Below, piece by piece: positions 8,087 through 15,628 of a stretch of DNA of 35,699 nt. Each line of letters starts with the position of its first letter. Positions within the stretch are counted from its first letter, which is position 1. The notes beneath the pieces were generated by a model. It saw only the letters and a list, made by a program, of their open reading frames with translations, was not told where the DNA came from and made no database searches. Source of the DNA: Spirochaetaceae bacterium (GTDB lineage Bacteria > Spirochaetota > Spirochaetia > SZUA-6 > Bin103); the NCBI GenBank assembly GCA_028818385.1, contig JAPPNY010000117.1:1-35699 (forward strand). Reading direction: 5' to 3'. Made by a program: the position numbers and the translations under genes.

Positions 8087-9535
8087 CTAGATCTCGGGAC
8101 CGACCGCGGCGATACGCATCGGCGCATAGTGCGTGTCGACGATGCTCTGGTCGCCGGTCGCGCGGGCGCGCCGCCAGATCTCCGCCATCATGTCCCGGCG
8201 GCGCTGCGCGTGCCGGGGATCGGTGCCGAGATTGACCAGTTCGTCGGGATCGGTGGCGAGGTCGTAGAGCTCGTCATAGTCGAAGCCGTTGAAGACGTAC
8301 TTCCACCTCCCCTGCCAGAGAATGCGCTGGGTCATCAGGAAACGGTTGCCGCAGGACTCCGCGTAGGCGCTGTCGTAGCGCGCCGCCGCACCGACCGGGT
8401 CGCGCAGCAGGTCGGCGAAGGACCGGGAGTCGGGCGCATCGATCGGGGCCGCGCCGGTCAGCTCCAGCAGCGTCGGCGCCACGTCCACCAGAGAGACGAC
8501 CGCGTCGACGTCGGAGTCGGCCACGACCCCGGGTCCGGCGACGCCGGGCCCGGCGATGACCAGCGGAATCCGGTAAGCCTCTTCGAAGGCGCCGAAGTTG
8601 TGGGCGTCGAACCCGTGGGCGCCGACGTAGCGGCCGTGATCGCTCATGAACACGACGATCGTGTCGTCCAGAACGTCCAGCCGCTCAAGCTGATCCAGGA
8701 GCGCCCCCACCTGCGCGTCGAGCTCGCCGATGAGCGCGTAGTACACCGCCCGCGCCTGGCGCCACTCGCGCTCGCCGATGGCGCCGAACACCTCGCGCTG
8801 GCGCCGGTAGATGGCGGGGCTGTCGGCGAAGGTGTCCCCCAGGCTGGCGGGGAGGTCGATCGCGTCCAGGTCGTACCCGAGGTAGGCGTCGCGGTTGGCG
8901 ACGAGGGGGACGTTGGGCTCCGCGAAGCTGACGCAGCAGGCCCAGGGCTCGCTGCCTGCGGCCGCGGATTCCAGGAACTCCTGCGCGGCGCGGGTCGTCG
9001 CCGCGAAGGGACGCCGCTCGGTCGGTATCGGCGTTGCCGCGTAGTGCAGGACCGGGCGATAGCCCTCGGGGCCTTCGTCGTAGCGGACCGGATCGGCGCC
9101 GTCGAGGAGGTCGGCGGTCGCGGTGACCCCCGCCCCCAGCGCCCGCTGCGCGGCGGCGTGATCGCTGCCCCCCTCCTGCCACCCGAAGCGGCGCAGGTCG
9201 TTGCTGCGCTCGATGTGCCACTTGCCGAAATAGGCGGTGCGGTAGCCGGCATCGCACAGCCGTTGCGCCCAGTGCGGGTATTCGGTGCGCAGCACGCACT
9301 GATCGTCGTCCACGGCGTGCTCGACCTGCAGCACGCCGTGGTTGTGCGGCAGGACCCCGGTCATCAGGCTGGCGCGGGCGGGCGAGCAGGTAAACTGCAC
9401 GGTATAAGCACGGCGGAAACGCAGGCCGCGCTCCGCGATCCGGTCGACGTTGGGCGTGCGGCACGGCGACTCTGGAAAGGTGGCCTGCGCCTGCATGCCG
9501 TCCGGCACCACAAGGAGCAGGTTGGGCCGTGTCAC
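8087..9535 (-). CDS. Type I sulfatase (formylglycine-dependent arylsulfatase family)
   Basis: This 482-residue protein is a type I sulfatase, which removes sulfate esters from sugars or aryl compounds. The activation motif C50-S-P-A-R-A-S-L-M-T-G is intact, with cysteine rather than serine, so it needs a formylglycine-generating enzyme or a radical-SAM maturase; neither gene is in the window. An early metal aspartate (D12, in VPDGM) and a later MSDHGRYVG segment complete the alkaline-phosphatase-fold pattern. There is no signal peptide, suggesting a cytoplasmic enzyme that handles imported substrate. The start is GTG at 9535, overlapping the aminotransferase stop by four bases (GTGA). The frame continues upstream only as antisense of that gene. 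Specific sulfated substrate unknown. Confidence 0.94.
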   Translation of the reverse strand: MTRPNLLLVVPDGMQAQATFPESPCRTPNVDRIAERGLRFRRAYTVQFTCSPARASLMTGVLPHNHGVLQVEHAVDDDQCVLRTEYPHWAQRLCDAGYRTAYFGKWHIERSNDLRRFGWQEGGSDHAAAQRALGAGVTATADLLDGADPVRYDEGPEGYRPVLHYAATPIPTERRPFAATTRAAQEFLESAAAGSEPWACCVSFAEPNVPLVANRDAYLGYDLDAIDLPASLGDTFADSPAIYRRQREVFGAIGEREWRQARAVYYALIGELDAQVGALLDQLERLDVLDDTIVVFMSDHGRYVGAHGFDAHNFGAFEEAYRIPLVIAGPGVAGPGVVADSDVDAVVSLVDVAPTLLELTGAAPIDAPDSRSFADLLRDPVGAAARYDSAYAESCGNRFLMTQRILWQGRWKYVFNGFDYDELYDLATDPDELVNLGTDPRHAQRRRDMMAEIWRRARATGDQSIVDTHYAPMRIAAVGPEI

Positions 9536-10779
9536 CTCACTCGTCCCATGACCCTGGTGACCGCGGCCGCCACGTCGTGCGCGTCCCGCTCGCTCCAGTC
9601 CAGGGACAGGGTGTATTCCCCCACCCGCGGGAGGATCTCCTCGGCTGTCGGGCAGGTCCCCGGCGCGTAGCTGACGTCTCCGTGGTAGATGCGCGGATCC
9701 CACGGGCCGGCGCCGGCATGCCACAGCCGCCGTTGCTGGAACACGTCCCGCAGGTAGATCGGCCGGCCGCCGTACGGCGTCGAAAGCGGCACGCCCTCCG
9801 CCGCCAGTGCCTCCTTCGCAGCGGCCGCCAGCTCCGCCGTGTCGAAGATCAGGATCGCGGAGGCACCCACGTCCGCGTCGCTGCCGGCGCGCCCGCGCAG
9901 GCGCACCCCGGCGCAGTCCTGCACGGCGCTGCCGATGATGCCGCACACCTCTCGCAGCCGCCGCCGTACCTGGTCGAGCTTGCCGAGCTGGACCCGCATG
10001 ATGGCGGCGGCGACCTCGGTCAGGCGGTAGTTCTCGCCGAACAGCTCGGTGGTCTCCGGGACCAGACCGTTCCCCTTGCGGGCGGAGCCGTTGTCGTGGA
10101 GCGCGATCGCCCGGGCGGCGAGGTCCGGATCGTCGGTGGCGACCATCCCTCCTTCTCCAGCGGTGAGCACCTTGTTCATCTGGAAGCTGAAGGCGTTGAT
10201 CCGGCCGCGGGCTCCGACCTCGAAGCCGTCGTCGCGGGCTCCGAGGGACTGCGCGCAGTCCTCGATGACCGGAACTCCGTGCGCGTTCGCGATGTCCAGG
10301 ATGGGCTGCAGCGGCACCGCGAGCCCGCGCCAATGCACGGCCATGATCGCCCTGGTACGGGGCGTGATGCAGGCTTCGATGCCGGCGCGGCTGATCTGCA
10401 GATCATCGTCGACGTCGGCGAACACCGGAACGGCCCCTGCCGCCACCACGGCGTTGGCGCAGCCGACGAACGTCGCCGGCGGCAGGATTATCTCGTCACC
10501 CGGCCCCACCCCGAGCGCCCGCAGGGCGACGATGAGGGCGGCCGTCCCCGAGCTGACCCCGAGGGCGTGAGCCACGCCCAGGCGGGCGGCAAACGCCCGT
10601 TCCAGCGCCTCGGCGGCCCCGGCTACCTGCGGCCCGTAATATCGGAACGGCGAGCGCCGCTCCAGCACCTCGCGGACGGCGGCCACCTCGTCGGCGTCGA
10701 TGGCGGTCGCGCCGGGGTAGCCGCCCGGCAGCGGCGCGGAGCGAACCGGCGCCCCCGTGTCCGTCGCTGCCCCTTCCAT
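9532..10779 (-). CDS. DegT/DnrJ/EryC1/StrS family PLP-dependent aminotransferase
   Basis: This 415-residue protein is a DegT-type sugar aminotransferase, a family that usually puts an amino group onto a keto-sugar (often nucleotide-linked). The pyridoxal phosphate pocket is visible: S77-G-T79 in VSSGTAAL, D174 in IEDCAQSLGA, and the Schiff-base lysine K203 in FSFQMNKVLTAGEGG. Length and motif order are normal for the family. Start ATG at 10779 lies 19 bases after the PhyH stop; its ribosome site is weak. It overlaps the sulfatase start by four bases. Together with the GNAT gene downstream it suggests formation or recycling of an N-acetylated amino sugar, though some DegT homologues act on cyclitols or other ketones. 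Confidence 0.93.
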   Translation of the reverse strand: MEGAATDTGAPVRSAPLPGGYPGATAIDADEVAAVREVLERRSPFRYYGPQVAGAAEALERAFAARLGVAHALGVSSGTAALIVALRALGVGPGDEIILPPATFVGCANAVVAAGAVPVFADVDDDLQISRAGIEACITPRTRAIMAVHWRGLAVPLQPILDIANAHGVPVIEDCAQSLGARDDGFEVGARGRINAFSFQMNKVLTAGEGGMVATDDPDLAARAIALHDNGSARKGNGLVPETTELFGENYRLTEVAAAIMRVQLGKLDQVRRRLREVCGIIGSAVQDCAGVRLRGRAGSDADVGASAILIFDTAELAAAAKEALAAEGVPLSTPYGGRPIYLRDVFQQRRLWHAGAGPWDPRIYHGDVSYAPGTCPTAEEILPRVGEYTLSLDWSERDAHDVAAAVTRVMGRVR

Positions 10780-10798
10780 CGTCAGTCCGTGTTCGGCG

Positions 10799-11584
10799 TC
10801 AGCGCACGCAGCCGGGAAAGCTCCGGCCGGCGATGCTGAGGTATTCGGGGCCGGGACCCTCCCCGGTGTAGCGCGAGCGCGCGCTCATGTAGGACAGGGC
10901 GATGGCGCGGCGCCAGTGGTCGGACGAGTTCGGCGCCGTGTAGTGCGGCAGCAGGGCATGGAAGAACAGGCCCCCGCCGGCCTTGACCGGCGCCAGCATC
11001 AGGTCGTCCATCGAGTAGCGGTCCTCCTCGATGACGTAATCGTCCGTCACGTGCGTGTGCGGCTGCGCTCCCCGCTTGTGCGCGCCGGGCAGCACGCCCA
11101 TGCAGCCGTTCTCGGGCGTCGCGTCATCCAGGGCGAACCAGCAGGAGCACTCGCTCTGCGGCTCGATCGGCCAGTAGGGCGCGTCCTGGTGCATGCCCTT
11201 GGAGGAGCCCACGTGCGGGGGTTTCATCAGCAGGGCGTTGCGGAACATCTTCACGTCCGGTCCCAGGATCCGCGTGATGACGGTGACGATCGCGGGATCG
11301 GTGCCGAGCTCTCTGAACAGGTCGTCGTGCTCGACCAGCCCGTCGATCTTGCGGATGCCGTCGCCGGGGTGGTCGACGCGCTCCTCTCCCCGCGTCACGC
11401 GCGGCTCGATCTGCATGCGTAGCGCGCCGGCGTCGCGGCCGCCGTGCGTGTACTCCCGGACCCGCGCGCCGAGCGCCGCGACGCGCTCCGGGTCGATCAG
11501 GTTCTCCACGACCAAGAAGCCGTCGCGGTCGAAGCGGGCCAACTGATCGTCCGTCAGGCGAACCGGCGTCGTTGTCTCAGCCAT
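10799..11584 (-). CDS. Phytanoyl-CoA dioxygenase (PhyH) family protein 2
   Basis: This 261-residue Fe(II)/2-oxoglutarate oxygenase has the standard PhyH pattern: the FDRDGFLVVENLID opening, H-x-D in GMHQDAPYW, the GVLPGAHKRG turn, and a distal histidine in LPHYTAPNSS followed by an arginine pair. It is the first gene of a five-gene minus-strand unit that continues into the aminotransferase, sulfatase, acetyltransferase and FAD oxidoreductase. The ATG at 11584 lies nine bases after a well-formed promoter with no room for a usual ribosome site, so translation may be leaderless or nearly so. Substrate unknown; an alkyl- or sulfate-modified sugar is one possibility given its neighbours. Confidence 0.93.
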   Translation of the reverse strand: MAETTTPVRLTDDQLARFDRDGFLVVENLIDPERVAALGARVREYTHGGRDAGALRMQIEPRVTRGEERVDHPGDGIRKIDGLVEHDDLFRELGTDPAIVTVITRILGPDVKMFRNALLMKPPHVGSSKGMHQDAPYWPIEPQSECSCWFALDDATPENGCMGVLPGAHKRGAQPHTHVTDDYVIEEDRYSMDDLMLAPVKAGGGLFFHALLPHYTAPNSSDHWRRAIALSYMSARSRYTGEGPGPEYLSIAGRSFPGCVR

Positions 11585-11593
11585 GGTCCGGAG

Positions 11594-11622
11594 ATGGTAG
11601 GCACCGGCACGGCTATCGTCGA
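11594..11622 (-). promoter_or_regulatory. Promoter of the five-gene PhyH-sulfatase operon
   Basis: On the minus strand TCGACG (11617-11622), a 17-base spacer and TACCAT (11594-11599) precede the ATG at 11584 by nine bases. This places the likely transcription start within about two bases of the start codon. Confidence 0.5.
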
Positions 11623-11653
11623 GCGGGCTTCGATCCGATGGCTCGGAAGTGCG

Positions 11654-11681
11654 TTGACATGCGCCCGACACGTTGTATGCT
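11654..11681 (+). promoter_or_regulatory. Promoter of the ATPase gene
   Basis: TTGACA (11654-11659), a perfect -35 box, is followed after 16 bases by TATGCT (11676-11681). The -10 box is overlapped by a 29-bp palindrome, which suggests repression by a DNA-binding dimer. Confidence 0.6.
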
Positions 11682-11698
11682 TGTGAAACATACAACGT
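11670..11698. promoter_or_regulatory. Operator-like palindrome over the ATPase promoter
   Basis: ACGTTGTATG (11670-11679) and CATACAACGT (11689-11698) are perfect 10-bp inverted arms around a 9-base centre. In addition GAAACATAC occurs twice, at 11685-11693 and 11701-11709, a 16-base period. No repressor gene is adjacent, so autoregulation by the ATPase or control by a distant regulator is possible. Confidence 0.6.
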
Positions 11699-11713
11699 GA
11701 GAAACATACTCTT

Positions 11714-13090
11714 GTGAGAGTTGCATTCCACGACCGTGACGATGAAACACGCCGGCTCCACCGTTTCCTGCGAAACGCAACCGCGGAGCTTGCCGTCGTG
11801 TACGGTCGTCGACGGTGCGGAAAGTCTACCCTGCTCCAGCGCGTACTCGAGCCGCAGCACTTCTACTTCCAGGCGGACCAACGCGAAACGCCGCTGCAAC
11901 TGGAGTCGCTCGCCGCCGAACTGTCCCGCCGGCTGACGGATTTCGACAAGGTCCGGTACCGGACCTGGGATGAGCTCCTGGCGTCTCTGTACGCGCGTGC
12001 GGATCGACGCCTTCACGTGTGCGTCGACGAGTTCCCCTATCTGGCGCAGGCCGACCCTGCCCTTCCGAGCATCCTGCAGCGCTACATCGACCGTCAGGCC
12101 GGGAGGGTCGCATGGATTCTGTGCGGATCGTCGCAGCGGATGATGCAGGGCATGGTCATGGATCGCAGTGCCCCCCTCTATGGCCGGGCGAGGGAAGTCC
12201 TCAAGATCGAGCCTCTGTCCGCCGGCTGGGTGATGCCTGCACTGGCGCTCAATGCCACCGCCGCGGTCCGGGCGTACGCTACCTGGGGCGGTATTCCTCG
12301 CTACTGGGAACTGGCTTCGGAGTACGACGGTCAGGACGAAGCACTGGAGGATCTCGTGTGGAACCCGCGCGGCGTCCTGCACGGAGAGCCGGGAAGGCTG
12401 CTACTCGACGACCTTCGCAGCGCCGTGCAGCCGTATTCGATTCTCTCGCTCATCGGCAGCGGGTGCCATCGTCCTGCGGAGATCTCGGCCAGGATGGCCA
12501 AGCCGCTTTCCAGCCTGTCGCGGCCCTTGGTACAGCTCTGTGAGCTCGGGTACGTCCGCCGCGACGTGCCGTTCGGCGAAGACCCGAAGAAGACTCGGCG
12601 CGCCCTGTATCGCCTCAACGACCCGTTCCTGCGCTTCTACTTCAGATTCATGCTGCCATACGAGTCATCACTGGCACAGGGCATGACGCGTGAAGCCGTC
12701 CATGATTGGCAGCGGGACCGCCAGGGCTTCTTCGCGGCATGTTGGGAGGAACTCTGCCGCGCATCGGTGCCATGGATTCCCGGATTCGACCCACCGTATG
12801 GCGCCGCGTCGGCCTGGTCCCCGAACGGCGGCAGGCAGGCCGACGTCGACGTCGTCGCACTCTCGCTCGACCGGAAGTCGCTTCTGCTCGGCGAGTGCAA
12901 GTGGTCCGACAGGAAGAGGTTCGATCTGGACGCCATCGATCGGCGACTGCGACAGACGGGAGAGAGAGTCCCTGCGGCACGAGGCAAGCGCATCGTCACG
13001 AGTTGCTGGTTGGGCGGAACCGCACAGACGACCGGGCGCGTCGACCGGCTGCTCACTCCTGACGACGTGATGGTCGCGCTCACCCGTTGA
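11714..13090 (+). CDS. AAA+ ATPase with C-terminal DUF234-type nuclease-like domain
   Basis: This 458-residue protein is a member of the STAND-like 'archaeal ATPase' group. Walker A is G31-R-R-R-C-G-K37-S-T39 and Walker B is LHVCVDE with D105-E106; a sensor-like LCGSSQRMM follows. A winged-helix stretch (about 235-300) and a FLRFYFRF segment precede the C-terminal DUF234 region, where D377/D379 and E394-C-K396-W form a PD-(D/E)xK nuclease-like pattern. Family function is unknown; links to defence or mobile elements have been proposed for related ATPases. Start GTG at 11714 has no good ribosome site but directly fits the promoter and family N-terminus. Its 3' end overlaps the convergent URO-D-like gene by 11 bases. 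It stands alone, unlike the metabolic operons around it. Confidence 0.9.
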   Translation: MRVAFHDRDDETRRLHRFLRNATAELAVVYGRRRCGKSTLLQRVLEPQHFYFQADQRETPLQLESLAAELSRRLTDFDKVRYRTWDELLASLYARADRRLHVCVDEFPYLAQADPALPSILQRYIDRQAGRVAWILCGSSQRMMQGMVMDRSAPLYGRAREVLKIEPLSAGWVMPALALNATAAVRAYATWGGIPRYWELASEYDGQDEALEDLVWNPRGVLHGEPGRLLLDDLRSAVQPYSILSLIGSGCHRPAEISARMAKPLSSLSRPLVQLCELGYVRRDVPFGEDPKKTRRALYRLNDPFLRFYFRFMLPYESSLAQGMTREAVHDWQRDRQGFFAACWEELCRASVPWIPGFDPPYGAASAWSPNGGRQADVDVVALSLDRKSLLLGECKWSDRKRFDLDAIDRRLRQTGERVPAARGKRIVTSCWLGGTAQTTGRVDRLLTPDDVMVALTR

Positions 13091-14135
13091 CGCCGTGGTC
13101 CGCGGTGCAGGCCCTGCGGACCGCCAGCAGGTTCTCGGTCGGGGTGCCGTAGGGGACCACCGCGGTGCCGACAATGAAGCCCGGCAGGTCCGCCCCTTCC
13201 GCCACCACCTGCTGCGCGGTCTCGAACACCTCGTCCGGCGTCGCCGACGCCACGAACTGCGGCGACATGTTGCGCCGCACCGAGCGGCCGGCCTCGCGGC
13301 AGCGCGCCGACCACGCCGGCCAGTCGGCGGTGAAGTCGCAGAGCAGGTTGTTGGCGCCCGTCTCCAGCAGCTCGTCGATGATGCGTGTCGTGTTGCCGCC
13401 GATGATGAGCGGCACGTCCCGGACGCCGAGCTGCCCGAAGTGCTCGACGATCGACCGCGTGAACGGCAGGACGTACTCCCGGTACATCTTCGGGGACAGC
13501 AGGTCCGGTGACGCCTGCGAGTCGAACAGGATCACCTCGGCTCCGGCGTCGATGTAGGCGCCGCCGAACTCCTTGATGATGGCCGTGCAGTACTCCAGCA
13601 AACGCTTGGAGGCGTCGGGATTGTCCCAGCAGCACAGGAAGAAGTCCTCCGCCCCCATCAGGCTGATCGCCAGCGAGAACGGCCCCGACAGGGCGCCGCG
13701 AATCCAGACGTCGCCGCCCAACTCGGCGACCACCCGGCGCGTCGCCTCGATGTTGACCGGCATCCGCCCGTCGCGCAGCGGATTGGGGACGGCGCGGCTC
13801 GCGAAGTCCGTGGACGCGTCCACCACGTGATCGCCGGGGCGGATGCCGGGGATGCTGGTGTCGTCGCCCTCGTAGAAGGTGACCCGGCAGCCGGCCGCCT
13901 CCGCTTCCAGGTTGTACACGTCCAGGCCGATGGTGAGCGCGTCCGGCTGCAGGGCGGCGTACTCGGCCAGGACGGCGCGCGCCAGCAGGTCCGCGTCGCG
14001 CGACACCCGCGACGGCGTGTCGTCCAGGAAGAACGCCTTGTGCTCGTAGACGGCCGGCAGAAACAGTGGCCGCCGGCCGCCGGCGGGAGCCGGTTCGCAG
14101 CGGAGCACGCTTCGTACCTCGTCCGTCGTCGCCAT
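13080..14135 (-). CDS. Uroporphyrinogen decarboxylase (URO-D) superfamily protein
   Basis: This 351-residue protein has the URO-D/methyltransferase barrel fold, seen from the segments FGGAYIDAGAEVILFDSQAS and PLIIGGNTTRIIDELLETGANNL. In cobamide methyltransferases of this superfamily the second segment carries zinc ligands as H-x-C-G-N-T; here it reads I-I-G-G-N-T, so both are missing. The RQAGR motif of true uroporphyrinogen decarboxylase is also absent at the N-terminus. It is therefore unlikely to make haem or to be an MtaA-type methyltransferase; similar orphan URO-D proteins often sit in sugar-use regions. ATG at 14135 has a purine-rich AAGGACGAGG upstream; the frame beyond is antisense to the propeller gene. 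Function not assigned. Confidence 0.9.
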   Translation of the reverse strand: MATTDEVRSVLRCEPAPAGGRRPLFLPAVYEHKAFFLDDTPSRVSRDADLLARAVLAEYAALQPDALTIGLDVYNLEAEAAGCRVTFYEGDDTSIPGIRPGDHVVDASTDFASRAVPNPLRDGRMPVNIEATRRVVAELGGDVWIRGALSGPFSLAISLMGAEDFFLCCWDNPDASKRLLEYCTAIIKEFGGAYIDAGAEVILFDSQASPDLLSPKMYREYVLPFTRSIVEHFGQLGVRDVPLIIGGNTTRIIDELLETGANNLLCDFTADWPAWSARCREAGRSVRRNMSPQFVASATPDEVFETAQQVVAEGADLPGFIVGTAVVPYGTPTENLLAVRRACTADHGVNG

Positions 14136-14190
14136 CGCCTCGTCCTTCGCCAGCTTAACGCCGCCACATACGGCGATCAAACCAGCTTCG

Positions 14191-14219
14191 TCGACACCGT
14201 ACCCGGCCTCCGCTACCCT
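14191..14219 (+). promoter_or_regulatory. Promoter of the PL22-like gene, leaderless geometry
   Basis: TCGACA (14191-14196), a 17-base spacer and TACCCT (14214-14219) end exactly six bases before the GTG start at 14226. Transcription would be expected to begin at or next to the start codon, and no Shine-Dalgarno site is present. Confidence 0.5.
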
Positions 14220-14225
14220 CGGGCC

Positions 14226-15377
14226 GTGACAACCGCCCTCGGAGCGGCGCTGCCCAGCGAGTACCGGAGCGGCACGGATCCGGTCACCGGCACCACCATC
14301 CACCAGCTCACCGCCGCCGCCTGCATCAACCACGCACCGTTCTTCCTGACCAGCGCGTTCACGGCCGACGAACGGCACGTGCTGTTCACCTCCTATCGCA
14401 GCGGCGCGCCGCAGCTCTACGAGGTGGAGCTGCTCGACGGACCGATCCGCCGGCTCACCGACGTCGAAGGCCTCCACCCCTACTCCGCGGTCATCGCCGC
14501 GGATGGAAGCGAGGTGCTCTACACGCGCAGCGAAGGGGGTGCCGAGCCCGCCGGCGTCATCGAGGCGGTGAGCCGCCGCGACCTCTCGCGCCGCGTCATC
14601 CACCGGCTGCCGGGCGCGCAACTCGCCGAGTGCAGCGTGTCCGCCGACGGCGCCTGGGTGGTCACGGCCATGAAACGCGACGGGCGCAGCGGGCTCCTGG
14701 TCGCCGCCACGTCGGGGGCGGGCGGTCAGGTCGCCCTGGAGTTCCCGCGCACGGTGATCCATCCGCAGTTCCATCCGGCCGACGCCGACTGGATCGAGTT
14801 CGCCGGCGATCCGGCGCCGCGCATGTTCCGCGTCCGCCGCGACGGCAGCGGACTTCGGTGCCTGTACGAGCACGGCAACGAGGAGTTCGTCGTGCATGAG
14901 ACATTTCTCGGCAGCTCGCAGGACCTGGTGTTCGTGGAGTGGCCGCGGGCGCTACGCCGGCTGCGCTGGGATTCGGGAGTGGTCGACACGATCGCGGAAC
15001 TCAACGCGTGGCACATCGCCCCCAACCGGGCCGGGACGCGCATCGTCTGCGACACCAACCACCCCGACCGGGGGCTGCTGATCGTCGAGGTGGCCACCGG
15101 CGAGTGGCGGGGGGTCTGCCACCCGCACAGCTCCAACGGCGGCACGCAGTGGGAGACCTCGCGCTACGCGCTGGCGGAGGACTTCGCGCGAGCGGCCAGC
15201 GAAGCGGGCGAGCACATGGACTCCGACGGGCCGCTGAGCTGGATGGAGTCTCCCACCGACACCGTCTACGGCCCGCAGTGGTCACACCCGCACCCGGCCT
15301 TCAGCCCCTCCGAACGCTACGTGAGCTACACCTCGGACGCCGGCGGCTTCCCGCAGGTCTACCTGGCCGAGCTGTAG
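14226..15377 (+). CDS. Oligogalacturonate-lyase-like (PL22) beta-propeller protein
   Basis: This 383-residue protein resembles oligogalacturonate lyase (PL22), a seven-bladed propeller that cleaves unsaturated pectin fragments in the cytoplasm. The opening TDPVTGTTIHQLT and propeller strands such as HVLFTSYRSGAPQLYEVEL fit. Near the C-terminus Q351-W-S-H354-P-H356 reproduces the Q-x-x-H-x-H part of the PL22 manganese site at almost the same position; I could not place the remaining histidines with confidence. No signal peptide is seen. The start is GTG at 14226, six bases after a promoter; the frame upstream is antisense to the URO-D-like gene. It is followed after 23 bases by a small gene and then a large helical protein. 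A lyase acting on another uronide, or a non-catalytic relative, is possible. Confidence 0.85.
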   Translation: MTTALGAALPSEYRSGTDPVTGTTIHQLTAAACINHAPFFLTSAFTADERHVLFTSYRSGAPQLYEVELLDGPIRRLTDVEGLHPYSAVIAADGSEVLYTRSEGGAEPAGVIEAVSRRDLSRRVIHRLPGAQLAECSVSADGAWVVTAMKRDGRSGLLVAATSGAGGQVALEFPRTVIHPQFHPADADWIEFAGDPAPRMFRVRRDGSGLRCLYEHGNEEFVVHETFLGSSQDLVFVEWPRALRRLRWDSGVVDTIAELNAWHIAPNRAGTRIVCDTNHPDRGLLIVEVATGEWRGVCHPHSSNGGTQWETSRYALAEDFARAASEAGEHMDSDGPLSWMESPTDTVYGPQWSHPHPAFSPSERYVSYTSDAGGFPQVYLAEL

Positions 15378-15400
15378 GTGTTGGGGGACTGAGCGCGACT

Positions 15401-15628
15401 ATGGAGCAGAGATCTGACAGCGCTGACCGTGATGATCTCCGAGAGGAGTACGACTTCTCCGGGGGAGCCCGCGGAACGTATGCCAAGAGGTACGCCGAGG
15501 GCGGCAACATCGTGGTTCTCGGCATTCTGAAGCTGATCTCCCAGAGCGAACGGTCGCTGGCGCTCGATGATGTGAAGCCCCACTCCGATCTGATGTCCGA
15601 GCTGCGCAGTCGCCTGAAGACCAATTGA
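15401..15628 (+). CDS. Small conserved protein with EEYDFSGGARGTYAKRY motif
   Basis: This 75-residue protein carries a motif (residues about 13-29) that recurs in many small bacterial proteins of unknown role, some encoded beside toxin-like genes. Its C-terminal half (LGILKLISQSERS to the end) differs from the common version, which usually continues with an aspartate-rich acidic tail. No toxin gene is adjacent; it lies between the PL22-like gene (23 bases) and the next gene, whose ATG overlaps its stop by one base. It may be an orphan antitoxin-like unit inserted in a sugar operon, or a normal operon member. Start ATG at 15401 is the only methionine before the motif; ribosome site is weak. 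Confidence 0.75.
   Translation: MEQRSDSADRDDLREEYDFSGGARGTYAKRYAEGGNIVVLGILKLISQSERSLALDDVKPHSDLMSELRSRLKTN

Noticed and set aside
7250..9670. A plus-strand open frame of about 800 codons
   Set aside because: It lies fully antisense to the acetyltransferase, sulfatase and part of the aminotransferase gene, has low-complexity Arg/Val/Gly-rich translation and no recognisable domain; a typical shadow in GC-rich DNA.
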